Assembly: GCF_020037125.1 (NCBI RefSeq)
Contig: NZ_JAIQDG010000019.1
Coordinates: forward strand, 124,001 to 188,000
DNA: 64,000 bases
Source: Myxococcus sp. RHSTA-1-4
GTDB lineage: Bacteria > Myxococcota > Myxococcia > Myxococcales > Myxococcaceae
Direction of reading: 5' to 3'
A model generated the notes under the pieces. That model saw only the letters and a program-made list of their open reading frames with translations, ran no database searches and had not been told where the DNA came from. This document shows positions 50,810-59,962 of the stretch, one piece after another. Numbering within the stretch: the stretch's first letter is position 1; each line of letters begins with the position of its first letter. The position numbers and the translations under genes are program-made.

Positions 50810-53068
50810 TCAGCTCTGCTCCATCTGGTTCTCCACGAGCGAGCGGTAGCGCCCCCCCGGAATCGCCACCAGCTCCTCGTGGGTGCCCTCCTCCACCACG
50901 CGGCCCTTGTCGAGGACGACAATCTTGTCCGCGCGGCGCACGGTGGACAGGCGGTGGGCCACCACGACGAGGGTGCGTCCGGCGGCCTCGCGCTGGAGCG
51001 CCTCTGTAATCGCGCGCTCCAGCTCCGCGTCCAGGTGGCTGGTGGCCTCGTCGAGGAAGAGCACACGCGGGTCGCGATAAATCGCGCGAGCCAGTTGCAG
51101 GCGCTGCTCCTCGCCGCCGGACAGCCGCACGCCGGCCTCGCCAATCTTCGTCTTCAGCCCGTTGGGCAGGGCGAGCAGCTCGTCCAGGCACGCGGTGCGC
51201 GCGGCGTACAGGACGCGGTCCATGTCCGGGTGGTCGTCGCCCAGGGCGATGTTCTCCGCCAGCGTGCCGTCGAAGATGTCCGTCTTCTGGAACACGAAGG
51301 CCACCGAGCGGCGCAGGGCGGTGGGGTCGAAGGACTCGATGGGCTGGCCGTCGTACAGGACGCGGCCCTGCTGCGAACGGTAGAGGCCGTAGAGCACCTG
51401 GGTGAGCGTCGTCTTGCCCGCGCCCGAGCGGCCGACAATCGCGGTCATCTTCCCCGCGGGAATGGTGAAGCCGATGTCCTCCAGCACGGCCGGCTCGTTG
51501 GGCGAGCCGTAGCGGAAGGTGACGCCCTCCAGCGTGATTTCCGGCGCCCGCGAGAGGGCGCCCGTGGTGGGCACCGTGTCGTCGCGCAGCTCCGGCTCCG
51601 CGTCGTAGACGATGTCCACGCGGCGCAGGGAGATGAACACGTCCTGGAGCTGGTGGATGAACATCACCAGGTTCTGCATGGGCGCCAGCACCAGCCCGAG
51701 GATGGAGAGCGTGGCCACCATCTGTCCCAGCGTGAGCTGGCCGGCGAGCACCAGGTGCGCCTCGTAGACGAGGATGCCCACGTACACGGACTGGTTGACG
51801 AACATCGCGCCGGAGTTGTGGAGGGTGTCGTGCAGCCAGATGTCGCGCCCGGCCGCGACCTCGCGGGCCTGGAGCTTCTCCCAGCGGGCGCGGGCCTGGC
51901 GCTCGGCGCCGCAGGCCTTGAGCGTCTGGATGCCGCCGAGCATCTGCATCTCCAGCCGGCTGGTGTCCGCCGCGGCGCGGAAGCGCTGCTGGTCCAGCAC
52001 CGTGCGCCGGGGCATGAGCAGCAGCGTCCACACCGTGTACACCGCCGCGCCGGCCAGGAAGATGCCGAAGACGGTGGCGTCGTAGAGGAAGAGCACCCCG
52101 CCGTAGCCCAAGAGCATGACCAGGTCGAGCAGCACGGACACGGACGCGCCCTGGAGGATGCGGCGGATGCGCTGGTGGTCCTCGATGCGCTGGAGCAGGT
52201 CGCCCCGGTGGCGCCGGGCGAAGAACGTCACCGGCAGGGACAGCAGGCGCTTCCAGAACTGCGCGAGCAGCAGCACCGAGTAGCCGCTGGACAGGAGAAA
52301 GAGGCCCGTGCCGCGCGCCACCGCCACCAGCACCTGGGCGACGAGGAGCACGCCCAGGCCCACGCCCACGGCGGTCAGCAGCGTCACGTTCCGGCCGCCC
52401 ACCGCCTTGTCCACCAGTCCCTGGATGAGGAAGGGCTGCGCGAGCGCGAGCCCCTGGAGGAGCACGGTGGTGAGGAGCACCTGGAACAGCAGCAGGCGGT
52501 AGCGCAGCAGGCCCCGGCCGAAGCGCTTCAGGCCGCCACCGCGCTGGGGCTCGGCGGGCGTGCCGGCGCTTTCGACGGGGCGGTAGAGGGCCTCGGTGGG
52601 CTCCAGGGACAGGAGGATGCCGTTCCAGTGCTCACCGAGCCGCGCGCGGGGGATGCGGCGCAGGCCCAGCGCGGGGTCGCCGATGAGGGCCTCCTTCGGC
52701 GTCAGCTTGTAGAGGACGACGAAGTGGTTCTCCTCCCAGTGGATGATGCCGGGCAGCATGGCGCGGCCCTCTTCGTCATCCAGGTCGAAGAAGTCCTCCA
52801 CGTGGAAACCGCGGGCCTTGAAGCCCAGCTTCTCCGCGGTGGTGTACAGGTCCACCAGGGTGGTGCCGGTGGTCTGCACATGGGCCAGCTCCTTCAGCGC
52901 GGACAGCTCGTGCCGGCCACCGTGGTAGGCGGAGAGCATCTCCAGGCAGGCGGGGCCGCAGTCGGCCTCCTCGAGCTGGCGGCGGAGCGGGTACGGTTGC
53001 AGTGCGACGGCGAGCCGGGAGCGAGGCACGGGCGAGTCGGTATCACGCTGGAGTGACAAGGCATACAA
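50810..53068 (-). CDS. Peptidase-containing ABC exporter (C39 bacteriocin-type)
   Basis: 752 residues; the TTG start at 53068 is uncertain and a GTG about 40 bases downstream is possible. C39 peptidase (about 24-160): C37 in EADCGPACL, H115 in WEENHFVVL, D131 in IGDPALG, so the protease is intact. The membrane domain has six helices (about 180-470). The ATPase (about 500-750) has IVGRSGAGKTT, LSGGEEQRLQLARAI, and VLFLDEATSHLD. Such proteins cleave a double-Gly leader and export the peptide. No precursor gene was found in the 263-base upstream gap. Operon with the 62-residue membrane protein. Confidence 0.93.
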   Translation of the reverse strand: MYALSLQRDTDSPVPRSRLAVALQPYPLRRQLEEADCGPACLEMLSAYHGGRHELSALKELAHVQTTGTTLVDLYTTAEKLGFKARGFHVEDFFDLDDEEGRAMLPGIIHWEENHFVVLYKLTPKEALIGDPALGLRRIPRARLGEHWNGILLSLEPTEALYRPVESAGTPAEPQRGGGLKRFGRGLLRYRLLLFQVLLTTVLLQGLALAQPFLIQGLVDKAVGGRNVTLLTAVGVGLGVLLVAQVLVAVARGTGLFLLSSGYSVLLLAQFWKRLLSLPVTFFARRHRGDLLQRIEDHQRIRRILQGASVSVLLDLVMLLGYGGVLFLYDATVFGIFLAGAAVYTVWTLLLMPRRTVLDQQRFRAAADTSRLEMQMLGGIQTLKACGAERQARARWEKLQAREVAAGRDIWLHDTLHNSGAMFVNQSVYVGILVYEAHLVLAGQLTLGQMVATLSILGLVLAPMQNLVMFIHQLQDVFISLRRVDIVYDAEPELRDDTVPTTGALSRAPEITLEGVTFRYGSPNEPAVLEDIGFTIPAGKMTAIVGRSGAGKTTLTQVLYGLYRSQQGRVLYDGQPIESFDPTALRRSVAFVFQKTDIFDGTLAENIALGDDHPDMDRVLYAARTACLDELLALPNGLKTKIGEAGVRLSGGEEQRLQLARAIYRDPRVLFLDEATSHLDAELERAITEALQREAAGRTLVVVAHRLSTVRRADKIVVLDKGRVVEEGTHEELVAIPGGRYRSLVENQMEQS

Positions 53069-53331
53069 CCGACCGGGCGCGAAGGGGATTCGCGGTGGGC
53101 GGGTCCTGAATGTCCCGGGTCCGCCCGCCTGGTCCGGGTGAAATGGGCGGCTCAGTCCGGATACGGACCAAAGGCCCGAGTGTGGCTACGCGAGGGGGAA
53201 GAATGCCCGCGTTCCCCGCCCCCTGGGGAGCGTGGGCCTGCCATGCGGCCTGTCCCTCCTCCCGGCTGGAACAGGATGTACGGGCGCCGGCAGACTACCG
53301 GTCGTGGCTCGAGCGCGTCCGCCGCCGCGCT

Positions 53332-54627
53332 TCACCGGGCGGAAGCGGCCCCGTGCGCCCCATGGCAGCGCTTGAACTTGCGCCCGCTGCCGCAGGGGCA
53401 CCCGTCGTTGCGGCCCGCCCGGGCGAACGCCCGCTGCCGGTGCTCGGCGTCCTCCCGCGCGTAGAGCTGGCGAATCTCCGACGGGGCCCGGTCGCGCTGG
53501 AGCAGCCCGGCCATGATGCGCATGGGCCTGTCGGCGTGCGTGAAGAACAGCTTGTAGCCCGCGCACAGGTAGTTGAGGCCGGGCTCGCCGCCGGGCGTGG
53601 AGATGAAGCGCTCGCGCGGACAGCCGCCATTGCAGGCGAAGCGCACGGGGCACTCGCGGCAGTAGCGCGGCAGCGTGTCCTGCTTGTCCCGGCCGAACTT
53701 GCGCTGCTTCTCCGAGGCCACCATCCGGGCCATGGACGTGTCACGAATGTTGCCCAGGAGGTGGTCCGGCTCCACGTAGTGGTCGCACGAGTAGAGGTCG
53801 CCGTTGTGCTCCAGCGCGAGCGCGTCGCCGCAGGTGGGCGAGAAGATGCACAGGCTGTACTGCCCCACGTGCGCGCCGAGCGCCGCGTCGAACATCTGCA
53901 CGAACACCTCGCCGACGTCGCGGCGCACCCACTCCTCGAAGATGGCGATGAGAAAACGCCCGTACTGCTCCGCGCCCACGGAGCGCTCCGTGACGCGGTT
54001 GCCGGCCTCGCGCTCGACGATGGGAATGAACTGGAGGTGGCGCGCGCCCAGCTCGTCCCGGAAGAAGCGGTACACCTCCAGCGGGTGCTCCGCATTGGCG
54101 GCGTGGACGGTGCACAGGATGTTGAACGCCACCCCGTGCCGCTGGAGAACCGCGAGCCCCTGCATCACCTGCTCGAAGGTGCCCGCGCCGCCCTTGTTGA
54201 CGCGGTAGGCGTCATGCAGCTCGCGCGGGCCGTCCACGCTCAGCCCCACGAGGAAGCCGTGCTTCTCGAGGAACGCGCCCCACGCGTCGTCCAGCCGGGT
54301 GCCATTCGTCTGGAGGGAGTACCTCACCCGCTGGCCCGGCCGCCGGTACTTCTCCACGTACTCCACCGAGCGCTCGAAGAACTCCAGCCCCATCAGCGTC
54401 GGCTCGCCGCCCTGCCACGCGATGTCGACCTCGGTGTCGCCGTGGCTCTCCAGGAGCTGCTGGACGTACCGCTCCAGCACCTCGTCGGACATGCGGAAGG
54501 TGCTGTTGGGGTAGAGCCGCTCCTTGGACAGGAAGAAGCAGTACTTGCAGTCCAGGTTGCACACCGCGCCCGTGGGCTTGGCGAGCAGGTGGAAGGCTTG
54601 CGGCGCGCCGGGCGAGTCGTGGGACAT
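53332..54627 (-). CDS. Anaerobic sulfatase-maturating radical SAM enzyme with C-terminal SEC-C motif
   Basis: 431 residues from the ATG at 54627 (AGGAGCG upstream). The radical SAM cluster is C23-x3-C27-x2-C30 (VCNLDCKYC), followed by GGEPTLMGLEFF. The SPASM-type Cys ligands lie in SLCIFSPTCGD, LYSCDHY, YCRECPVRFACNGGCP. It ends in a zinc-binding SEC-C motif (DGCPCGSGRKFKRCHG), not part of the basic enzyme. It oxidises the Cys or Ser of a sulfatase to formylglycine with SAM. The sulfatase gene is 8 bases upstream, so enzyme and substrate are cotranscribed. The function is therefore well supported. Confidence 0.93.
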   Translation of the reverse strand: MSHDSPGAPQAFHLLAKPTGAVCNLDCKYCFFLSKERLYPNSTFRMSDEVLERYVQQLLESHGDTEVDIAWQGGEPTLMGLEFFERSVEYVEKYRRPGQRVRYSLQTNGTRLDDAWGAFLEKHGFLVGLSVDGPRELHDAYRVNKGGAGTFEQVMQGLAVLQRHGVAFNILCTVHAANAEHPLEVYRFFRDELGARHLQFIPIVEREAGNRVTERSVGAEQYGRFLIAIFEEWVRRDVGEVFVQMFDAALGAHVGQYSLCIFSPTCGDALALEHNGDLYSCDHYVEPDHLLGNIRDTSMARMVASEKQRKFGRDKQDTLPRYCRECPVRFACNGGCPRERFISTPGGEPGLNYLCAGYKLFFTHADRPMRIMAGLLQRDRAPSEIRQLYAREDAEHRQRAFARAGRNDGCPCGSGRKFKRCHGAHGAASAR

Positions 54628-54635
54628 GCGCGCTC

Positions 54636-57041
54636 CTACTGCCGGGCCATCGCGACCTTGAAGAGCTCCTCCCGCGAGACGAAGTGGTCGAAGTCCTCCT
54701 TGCCCTTGTCGAGCTGCACCCACTTCACCCGGCCGGTGAACCTGCTGTCGCCGTCGTGGAAGCCCTCGGCCACGGGCGAGCCCATCTCCACGCCCACGTC
54801 GGTCGTCTCGTCGGCGGAGAAGATGTTGTACAGGGTCTTCTCCAGCCGGCCGCGGCCCACCTTCTTGCCGTCGACGTACAACGTCACGTCGCCGCCCTTG
54901 CCCAGGCCGCCGCCGTCGTACTTGAACTCCATGCGGACCTGGTGCGTGCCCGGCGTCAGCTCGCGGTCGGAGTCGACGTAGTCCCGGCGCAGCCCGCCGT
55001 AGTTGTAGCAGTAGGACAACCGGCCCCGGCGCATGAAGAGGCACCAGCCGCCGAACATGCCGCCCTGGGTGATGATGATGCCGCTCGCGCCGCCCTCCGG
55101 TATCTCCACCTCGGCGGTGACGGAGTGCGACTTGTTCTTCATGTTCAGTACCGAGTTCTCGCTGAGCCGCCGCATGGAGCCCGAGAGAACCTGCGAGTCG
55201 CCATGGATGAGCTCCGGCCGCCCGGCGAAGTCCGAGTTGAAGCGCTCGGGGCCGCGGTCATCCAGCGGCAGCACGTAGTACTTGGAGGCCTCGATGAGGA
55301 AGAGCTGCTGCAGCTCGCGCAGCTTGTCCGGCTGCTCGGCGGCGAGGTCGCGCGCCTGCGTCCAGTCCTTCGTGGTGTCGTAGAGCTCCCAGACGTCCTT
55401 CTCGAGGCTCACCTCCGGGGCAGCCGCCCACGGGACGCGGTGCTTCGTCACCGCCGTCCAGCCCTGGTGGTAGATGCCGCGGTTGCCGAACATCTCGAAG
55501 TACTGTGTTTCATGCCGCTCCGGCGCCTTCGCGTCGTCGAAGCTGTAGCGCATGCTCACCCCTTGCATCAGGGTCTGCTGCACGCCGTGGACCAGCACCG
55601 GCTGGGGCAGGTTCGCGGCCTCCAGAATCGTGGGCGCCACGTCGATGACGTGGGTGAACTGCGAGCGGACCTCGCCCTGGGCCGAGATGCCGTTGGGCCA
55701 GTGGACGATGCAGCCGTTGCGCGTGCCGCCGTAGTGCGAGGCCACCTGCTTGGTCCACTGGTAGGGCGTGTCCATGGCATGCGCCCAGCCCACCGCGTAG
55801 TGGTTGTAGGCCTCGGGCGTGCCGAGCTTGTGCATGTTCTGGATGAGGTACTCGGGTGTCTCCACGCCCAGGATTTCGTTGAAGAAGAGGTTCTCGTTGA
55901 GCGAGCCGCTGAGGGTGCCCTCGGCGGAGGCGCCGTTGTCCCCAAGGATGTAGTAGACGAGCGTGTCCCCCAGCAGGTGCATCTTCTCCAGCGAGTCGAT
56001 GAGCCGTCCCACGTGGAAGTCCGCGTACTCAAGGAAGCCCGCGTAGACCTCCATCTGCCGCGCGAGCACCGGCTTGAGCTTCTCCGGCATGTCCTCCCAG
56101 GCGGGGATTTCCTTGGGGCGCGGGGTGAGCTGGGCGTCCTTGGGGATGACGCCGAGCTTCTTCTGCCGCGCGAAGATTTCCTCACGCAGCGCATCCCAGC
56201 CCGCGTCGAAGCGGCCCTTGTACTTGTCCGCCCACTGCTGGGGCACGTGGTGCGGCGCGTGGGTGGCCCCCGGGGCGAAGTAGACGAAGAAGGGCTTGTC
56301 CGGCACGAGCACCTTCTGCTGCCGCACCCAGTCGATGGTCCGCTCCGTCATGTCCTCCATGAAGTGGTAGCCCTGCTCCGGCGTGCGGTCCGGTTCAATG
56401 GGCGACGTGTTCTCGTAGAGGGCCGGGTACCACTGGTTGGTTTCCCCCCCGATGAAGCCGAAGAAGTATTCGAAGCCGGAGCCGGTGGGCCACCGCTCGA
56501 AGGGCCCCACCGGGCTCGTCTCCCAGACGGGCACCTCGTGGCACTTTCCGAACTGCGCGGTGCTGTAACCGTTGAGCTTGAGAATCTCCGCCACCGGCGC
56601 GCAGTGGTTGGGGCGCACGCAGCTGTAGCCCGGCGAGGAGGTGGCGAGCTCCGTAATCCCGCCGAAGCCCACCGCGTGGTGGTTGCGGCCGGTGAGGAGC
56701 GCGGCGCGCGTGGGCGAGCAGAGCGCCGTGGTGTGGAAGCGGTTGTACTTGAGGCCCTTCGCCGCCAGGCGCTCCGCGGTGGGCGTGTTCACGACGCCGC
56801 CGAAGGCGCTGGAGGCACCGAAGCCCACGTCGTCCAGCAGGATGACGAGGACGTTGGGCGCGCCCTTCGGAGGCCGCAGCGGGACGATGGGCGGGAACTT
56901 CGCGCTCGGGTCCCTGGCGTTGAACGGACGCACGCCCTGGTAGGGCTGGTCCGGGATGGGGAGGACCTCGCGCTGGAGTCCTTCGTTGGGAGAAGCCGGC
57001 CCCCCATTCCCCGCCTGCCGCTGCTTTCCGTTCTTCTTCAT
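54636..57041 (-). CDS. Cys-type arylsulfatase family protein
   Basis: 801 residues, GGAGGGCGGGGC before the ATG. Sulfatase signature: ILLDDVGFGASS with metal-binding Asp70/71, and the modification motif CSPTR at 108-112 (ALCSPTRAALLTGRN), where C108 becomes formylglycine. HHAVGFGG and the later metal-binding ILGDNGAS follow. The last about 220 residues form a beta-rich domain (SGIIITQGGMFGGWCLF), as in long arylsulfatases of the betC/atsA type. It lacks a standard signal peptide; the N-terminus is basic and Gln-rich. It hydrolyses a sulfate ester, substrate unknown. Cotranscribed with its maturase. Confidence 0.93.
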   Translation of the reverse strand: MKKNGKQRQAGNGGPASPNEGLQREVLPIPDQPYQGVRPFNARDPSAKFPPIVPLRPPKGAPNVLVILLDDVGFGASSAFGGVVNTPTAERLAAKGLKYNRFHTTALCSPTRAALLTGRNHHAVGFGGITELATSSPGYSCVRPNHCAPVAEILKLNGYSTAQFGKCHEVPVWETSPVGPFERWPTGSGFEYFFGFIGGETNQWYPALYENTSPIEPDRTPEQGYHFMEDMTERTIDWVRQQKVLVPDKPFFVYFAPGATHAPHHVPQQWADKYKGRFDAGWDALREEIFARQKKLGVIPKDAQLTPRPKEIPAWEDMPEKLKPVLARQMEVYAGFLEYADFHVGRLIDSLEKMHLLGDTLVYYILGDNGASAEGTLSGSLNENLFFNEILGVETPEYLIQNMHKLGTPEAYNHYAVGWAHAMDTPYQWTKQVASHYGGTRNGCIVHWPNGISAQGEVRSQFTHVIDVAPTILEAANLPQPVLVHGVQQTLMQGVSMRYSFDDAKAPERHETQYFEMFGNRGIYHQGWTAVTKHRVPWAAAPEVSLEKDVWELYDTTKDWTQARDLAAEQPDKLRELQQLFLIEASKYYVLPLDDRGPERFNSDFAGRPELIHGDSQVLSGSMRRLSENSVLNMKNKSHSVTAEVEIPEGGASGIIITQGGMFGGWCLFMRRGRLSYCYNYGGLRRDYVDSDRELTPGTHQVRMEFKYDGGGLGKGGDVTLYVDGKKVGRGRLEKTLYNIFSADETTDVGVEMGSPVAEGFHDGDSRFTGRVKWVQLDKGKEDFDHFVSREELFKVAMARQ

Positions 57042-57158
57042 GCCCCGCCCTCCTCTGGAAGGCGGAAGTTAAAGCTCGCGAGGCCCCGGACCATTACCCC
57101 GTGGGACACACCGGCATGAGATTCAAGACGTTGCGAGGGCCCTGCTTCTTCCCGGCGG

Positions 57159-58328
57159 CTACGGCCCCGGAGTCTCCACCGGAGCCGTCCCGGGCTTCTC
57201 CTCCTTCTGGGGCTCGCCAATCTTCTCCAGGTCCTCGCGGTTGTTCAGCGAGAAGCGCACCAGCGCCCGGAGGATGCGGTTGCGCTTCACGTTGCCCAAC
57301 ACCTCGCGCAGGTCCTCGTACACCGTCGGGTCGCTGATGAGCCCGCCCACCGTGCCCTCCCCCTTGGCCACCGTGGCGGTGATGTCCTTCAGGTTCTCCG
57401 CCGCGTTCCCCAGGTCCGCGAACATCCCGCTCGCGTCGCCGTACACCAGCTGGTGCACCGCCCCGTTCGGACTCTTCTTCGCGTCCTCGATGAGCCCCGC
57501 CAGCTGTCCCGCCGCCGCGCCCAGCTCGCGCAGGGCCGTCGCGCCCTCGTCGCCGTAGATGAGCGCGTGCGCCGTGCCGTCCCCCGTGCGCACCTCGCGC
57601 AGCAGCGCTTCCAGGTGCCCCACCGCGCTGTCCACCCGCACCGCCGCCTGGGACGCATTCGCCAGCAGCGTGCGCACCTCGCGGCCCGAGGCCCTGTCGT
57701 AGATGAGCGCGTGCAGCGCGCCGTCGCCCTTCTCCACCTCCTCCAGCACGGCCCGCAGCGAGGCCATCCCCCGTGCCACGTCCTCCGCCAGCGCCGGGTC
57801 CCCGTACGCCTGCGCCGCCGCCCGCAGCGACTCGCTGATGGCCAGCGTGTTCTCCATCACCTGCCCCGCGCTGTCGAGCAGCGCCGAGAGGTCCCCGCCC
57901 GCCGACGACTTCAGCACCCCACCCGGCTCCACCGGCGGCGCGTCCGGCCCCCCCAGCGAGATGTCCACCGCCTTGTCCCCCAGCACGCCCATGCTCGTGA
58001 GCTGCGCCACCGAGTCCGTCCTCACGCGGTCCGTGTACCTCCGCGCGACCTGGAACCGCACCTCCAGCCGCGGGTCCCTCGGGTCCGGCGAGAAGTAGAT
58101 GCCCGTCACCCGCCCCACCTTCAGGCCGCCGAGCCACACCGGCGACTCCTCGCTCAACCCCTGCACGTTGCTGAAGTAGGCCCGGTACACCGTCTGGCGC
58201 TCGAAGAGGCGTGACTCCTCGCCGATGAAGAAAATCACCACGCCCGCCACCGCCATGCCGATGGCCACGAAGATTCCGGCGCGCAGCGCCAGCCGCCGCT
58301 GCCCCGAGGCGGAGGTGAACAGACTCAT
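57159..58328 (-). CDS. mlaD: MlaD-family (MCE) lipid-transport protein with repeated GDG-HALIY motifs
   Basis: 389 residues. One N-terminal membrane helix (about 17-37), then an MCE domain (about 40-125: GLSEESPVWLGGLKVGRVTGI, SMGVLGDKAVDI). The rest is a long helical region with a repeat about 60 residues apart: KGDGALHALIYD, TGDGTAHALIYG, SPNGAVHQLVYG. Tail is Pro/Glu-rich. It is the substrate-binding component of an Mla-type complex that moves phospholipids between the membranes. First in function but third in the operon; overlaps the ATPase gene by 4 bases. Confidence 0.9.
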   Translation of the reverse strand: MSLFTSASGQRRLALRAGIFVAIGMAVAGVVIFFIGEESRLFERQTVYRAYFSNVQGLSEESPVWLGGLKVGRVTGIYFSPDPRDPRLEVRFQVARRYTDRVRTDSVAQLTSMGVLGDKAVDISLGGPDAPPVEPGGVLKSSAGGDLSALLDSAGQVMENTLAISESLRAAAQAYGDPALAEDVARGMASLRAVLEEVEKGDGALHALIYDRASGREVRTLLANASQAAVRVDSAVGHLEALLREVRTGDGTAHALIYGDEGATALRELGAAAGQLAGLIEDAKKSPNGAVHQLVYGDASGMFADLGNAAENLKDITATVAKGEGTVGGLISDPTVYEDLREVLGNVKRNRILRALVRFSLNNREDLEKIGEPQKEEKPGTAPVETPGP

Positions 58329-59146
58329 GACGCGCCTCCCGGGACGAGCTCGGCGCGGCGCGCGTCCAGGAAGGCGCGCACCTCCGGCACCGTGGAGCGC
58401 CGCATCTCCTCCCGCGTGCCCACCTGGACGATGCGCCGGTTGGCCAGCATCGCCAGCCGGTCCCCCACCGTGAAGGCGCTCACCATGTCATGCGTCACGA
58501 CGATGGAGGTGACGCCGAGCTTCGTCTTCATCGAGTTGATCAATTCGTTGATGGACTGCGTCGTCACCGGGTCCAGTCCCGTGGTGGGCTCGTCCCACAG
58601 GATGACCTCCGCGTCCGTGGCGATGGCCCGCGCCAGCCCCACCCGCTTCTTCATGCCCCCGGACAGGTCCGACGGCATCAGCCCCTCCGTGCCCGGCAGA
58701 TTCACCAGCGCCAGCTTCTCCGCCACCCGCCGGCGCAGCTCCTCCTCCGGCATGTCCGGGAAGTGCTCGCGCAGCGGGTACGCCACGTTCTCCGCCACCG
58801 TCAGCGAGTCGAACAGCGCCGAGCCCTGGAACACCATGGCCACGTGCCGGCGCACCCGGATGAACTGCTCCTCCGAGAAGCGCATCAGGTCATGCCCCTG
58901 GAAGAGGATGCGCCCGGTGTCCGGCCGCAACAGGCCGATGAGGCACTTGAGCAGCACGCTCTTGCCCGTGCCCGAGCCCCCCATCACCACCAGCGTCTCC
59001 CCCGCGCGCACGTCCAGCTCCACGTCGTCGAAGACGTGCTTGGGGCCGAACGCCTTCGTCAGGTGCTCGAAGTGGATGAGCTGCTCGCCCGGCGTGGGCT
59101 TGTGGAAGTCGAAGACGTCGGACTCCTGGCGGCGGGCAAGACGCAT
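58325..59146 (-). CDS. mlaF: ABC transporter ATPase, MlaF-type
   Basis: 273 residues. Walker A GGSGTGKS (56-63), Q-loop VFQGSALFDSLTV, signature LSGGMKKRVGLARAI, Walker B EVILWDEPTTGLDP and switch His in VVTHDM. The SALFDSLTV segment is diagnostic of the MlaF/Ttg2A group. It powers the lipid exporter formed with MlaE. It overlaps the MlaD gene and lies 6 bases from the MlaE gene. Confidence 0.95.
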   Translation of the reverse strand: MRLARRQESDVFDFHKPTPGEQLIHFEHLTKAFGPKHVFDDVELDVRAGETLVVMGGSGTGKSVLLKCLIGLLRPDTGRILFQGHDLMRFSEEQFIRVRRHVAMVFQGSALFDSLTVAENVAYPLREHFPDMPEEELRRRVAEKLALVNLPGTEGLMPSDLSGGMKKRVGLARAIATDAEVILWDEPTTGLDPVTTQSINELINSMKTKLGVTSIVVTHDMVSAFTVGDRLAMLANRRIVQVGTREEMRRSTVPEVRAFLDARRAELVPGGAS

Positions 59147-59152
59147 GGGGCC

Positions 59153-59962
59153 TCAGAAGTACAGCGCCAGCTTGGTGATGAAGAAGTCGGCCAGACACAC
59201 CGCGACGGACGTCACGGCCACCGTCTGCGTGGTGGCTCGGCCCACGCCCTCCGTTCCGCCCTCCACGGTGAGGCCCTTGAAGCAGCCCACCAGCCCGATG
59301 ATGACGCCGAACACCGCGCCCTTGAAGACGCCGGAGAGGAAGTCCTCCATCAGCACCGCGTCCAGCGCGCCCTGGAAGAACAAATCCAACGTCAGCCCGT
59401 ACTGGAGGCGCACCACCAGCGCACCGGCCACCAGGCCGACGACGTCCGCGAACACGGTGAGCACCGGCATCACCAGCAGGCACGCCAGCACGCGCGGCAC
59501 CACCAGCTTGCGCAGCGGGTCCGCGCCCAGCGCGCGGATGGCGTCCACCTGCTCCGTCACCGTCATGGAGCCCAGCTCCGCCGCCATGCCGCTGCCGATG
59601 CGCGCCCCCACCGTGAGCGCGGTGAGCACCGGCGCCAGCTCGCGGAACAGCGTGAGGATGACCACGCGCCCCACCGTGTACTGCACGCCGAAGCGCGCCA
59701 GGAAGTAACCGAACTGCAGCGAGATGACGAGCCCGGCGAACGTCGCGGTGAGCAGGGCGATGGGCAGCGAGCGCACGCCCAGCGACTCGGTGTGGTAGAC
59801 GAGCGCGCCCCAGTTGTAGGGCGGGCGCACCGCGCGGCTGAAGACCTGGCCCGTCATCAGCGCCAGCGCCCCCAGCGACTCCAGGCGCACCTTCGCGCGA
59901 AGCACAGACCCCAGCCGCCGCTCCGGCAACGCCGCTCCGCCGGCCTCCACCTGCGGCGTCAT
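59153..59962 (-). CDS. mlaE: MlaE-family permease
   Basis: 269 residues with five or six hydrophobic segments; conserved TVGARIGSGMAAELGSMTVTEQVDAIRALGADP and PRVLACLLVMPVLTVFADVVGLVAGALV, which are the signature of the ABC phospholipid permease family. It sits in the inner membrane between MlaF and MlaD. The stop overlaps nothing downstream (6-base gap) and the start overlaps the lipoprotein gene by 4 bases. Confidence 0.95.
   Translation of the reverse strand: MTPQVEAGGAALPERRLGSVLRAKVRLESLGALALMTGQVFSRAVRPPYNWGALVYHTESLGVRSLPIALLTATFAGLVISLQFGYFLARFGVQYTVGRVVILTLFRELAPVLTALTVGARIGSGMAAELGSMTVTEQVDAIRALGADPLRKLVVPRVLACLLVMPVLTVFADVVGLVAGALVVRLQYGLTLDLFFQGALDAVLMEDFLSGVFKGAVFGVIIGLVGCFKGLTVEGGTEGVGRATTQTVAVTSVAVCLADFFITKLALYF

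Noticed and set aside
53155..53180. Short inverted repeat GTCCG-GATA-CGGAC as terminator of the maturase gene
   Set aside because: Only 5 bp, over 150 bases from the stop, and no T-run.
49667..54627. RiPP biosynthesis cluster (ATP-grasp, C39 exporter, radical SAM)
   Set aside because: The radical SAM enzyme is a sulfatase maturase with its own sulfatase, the ATP-grasp is on the opposite strand, and no precursor peptide was found.
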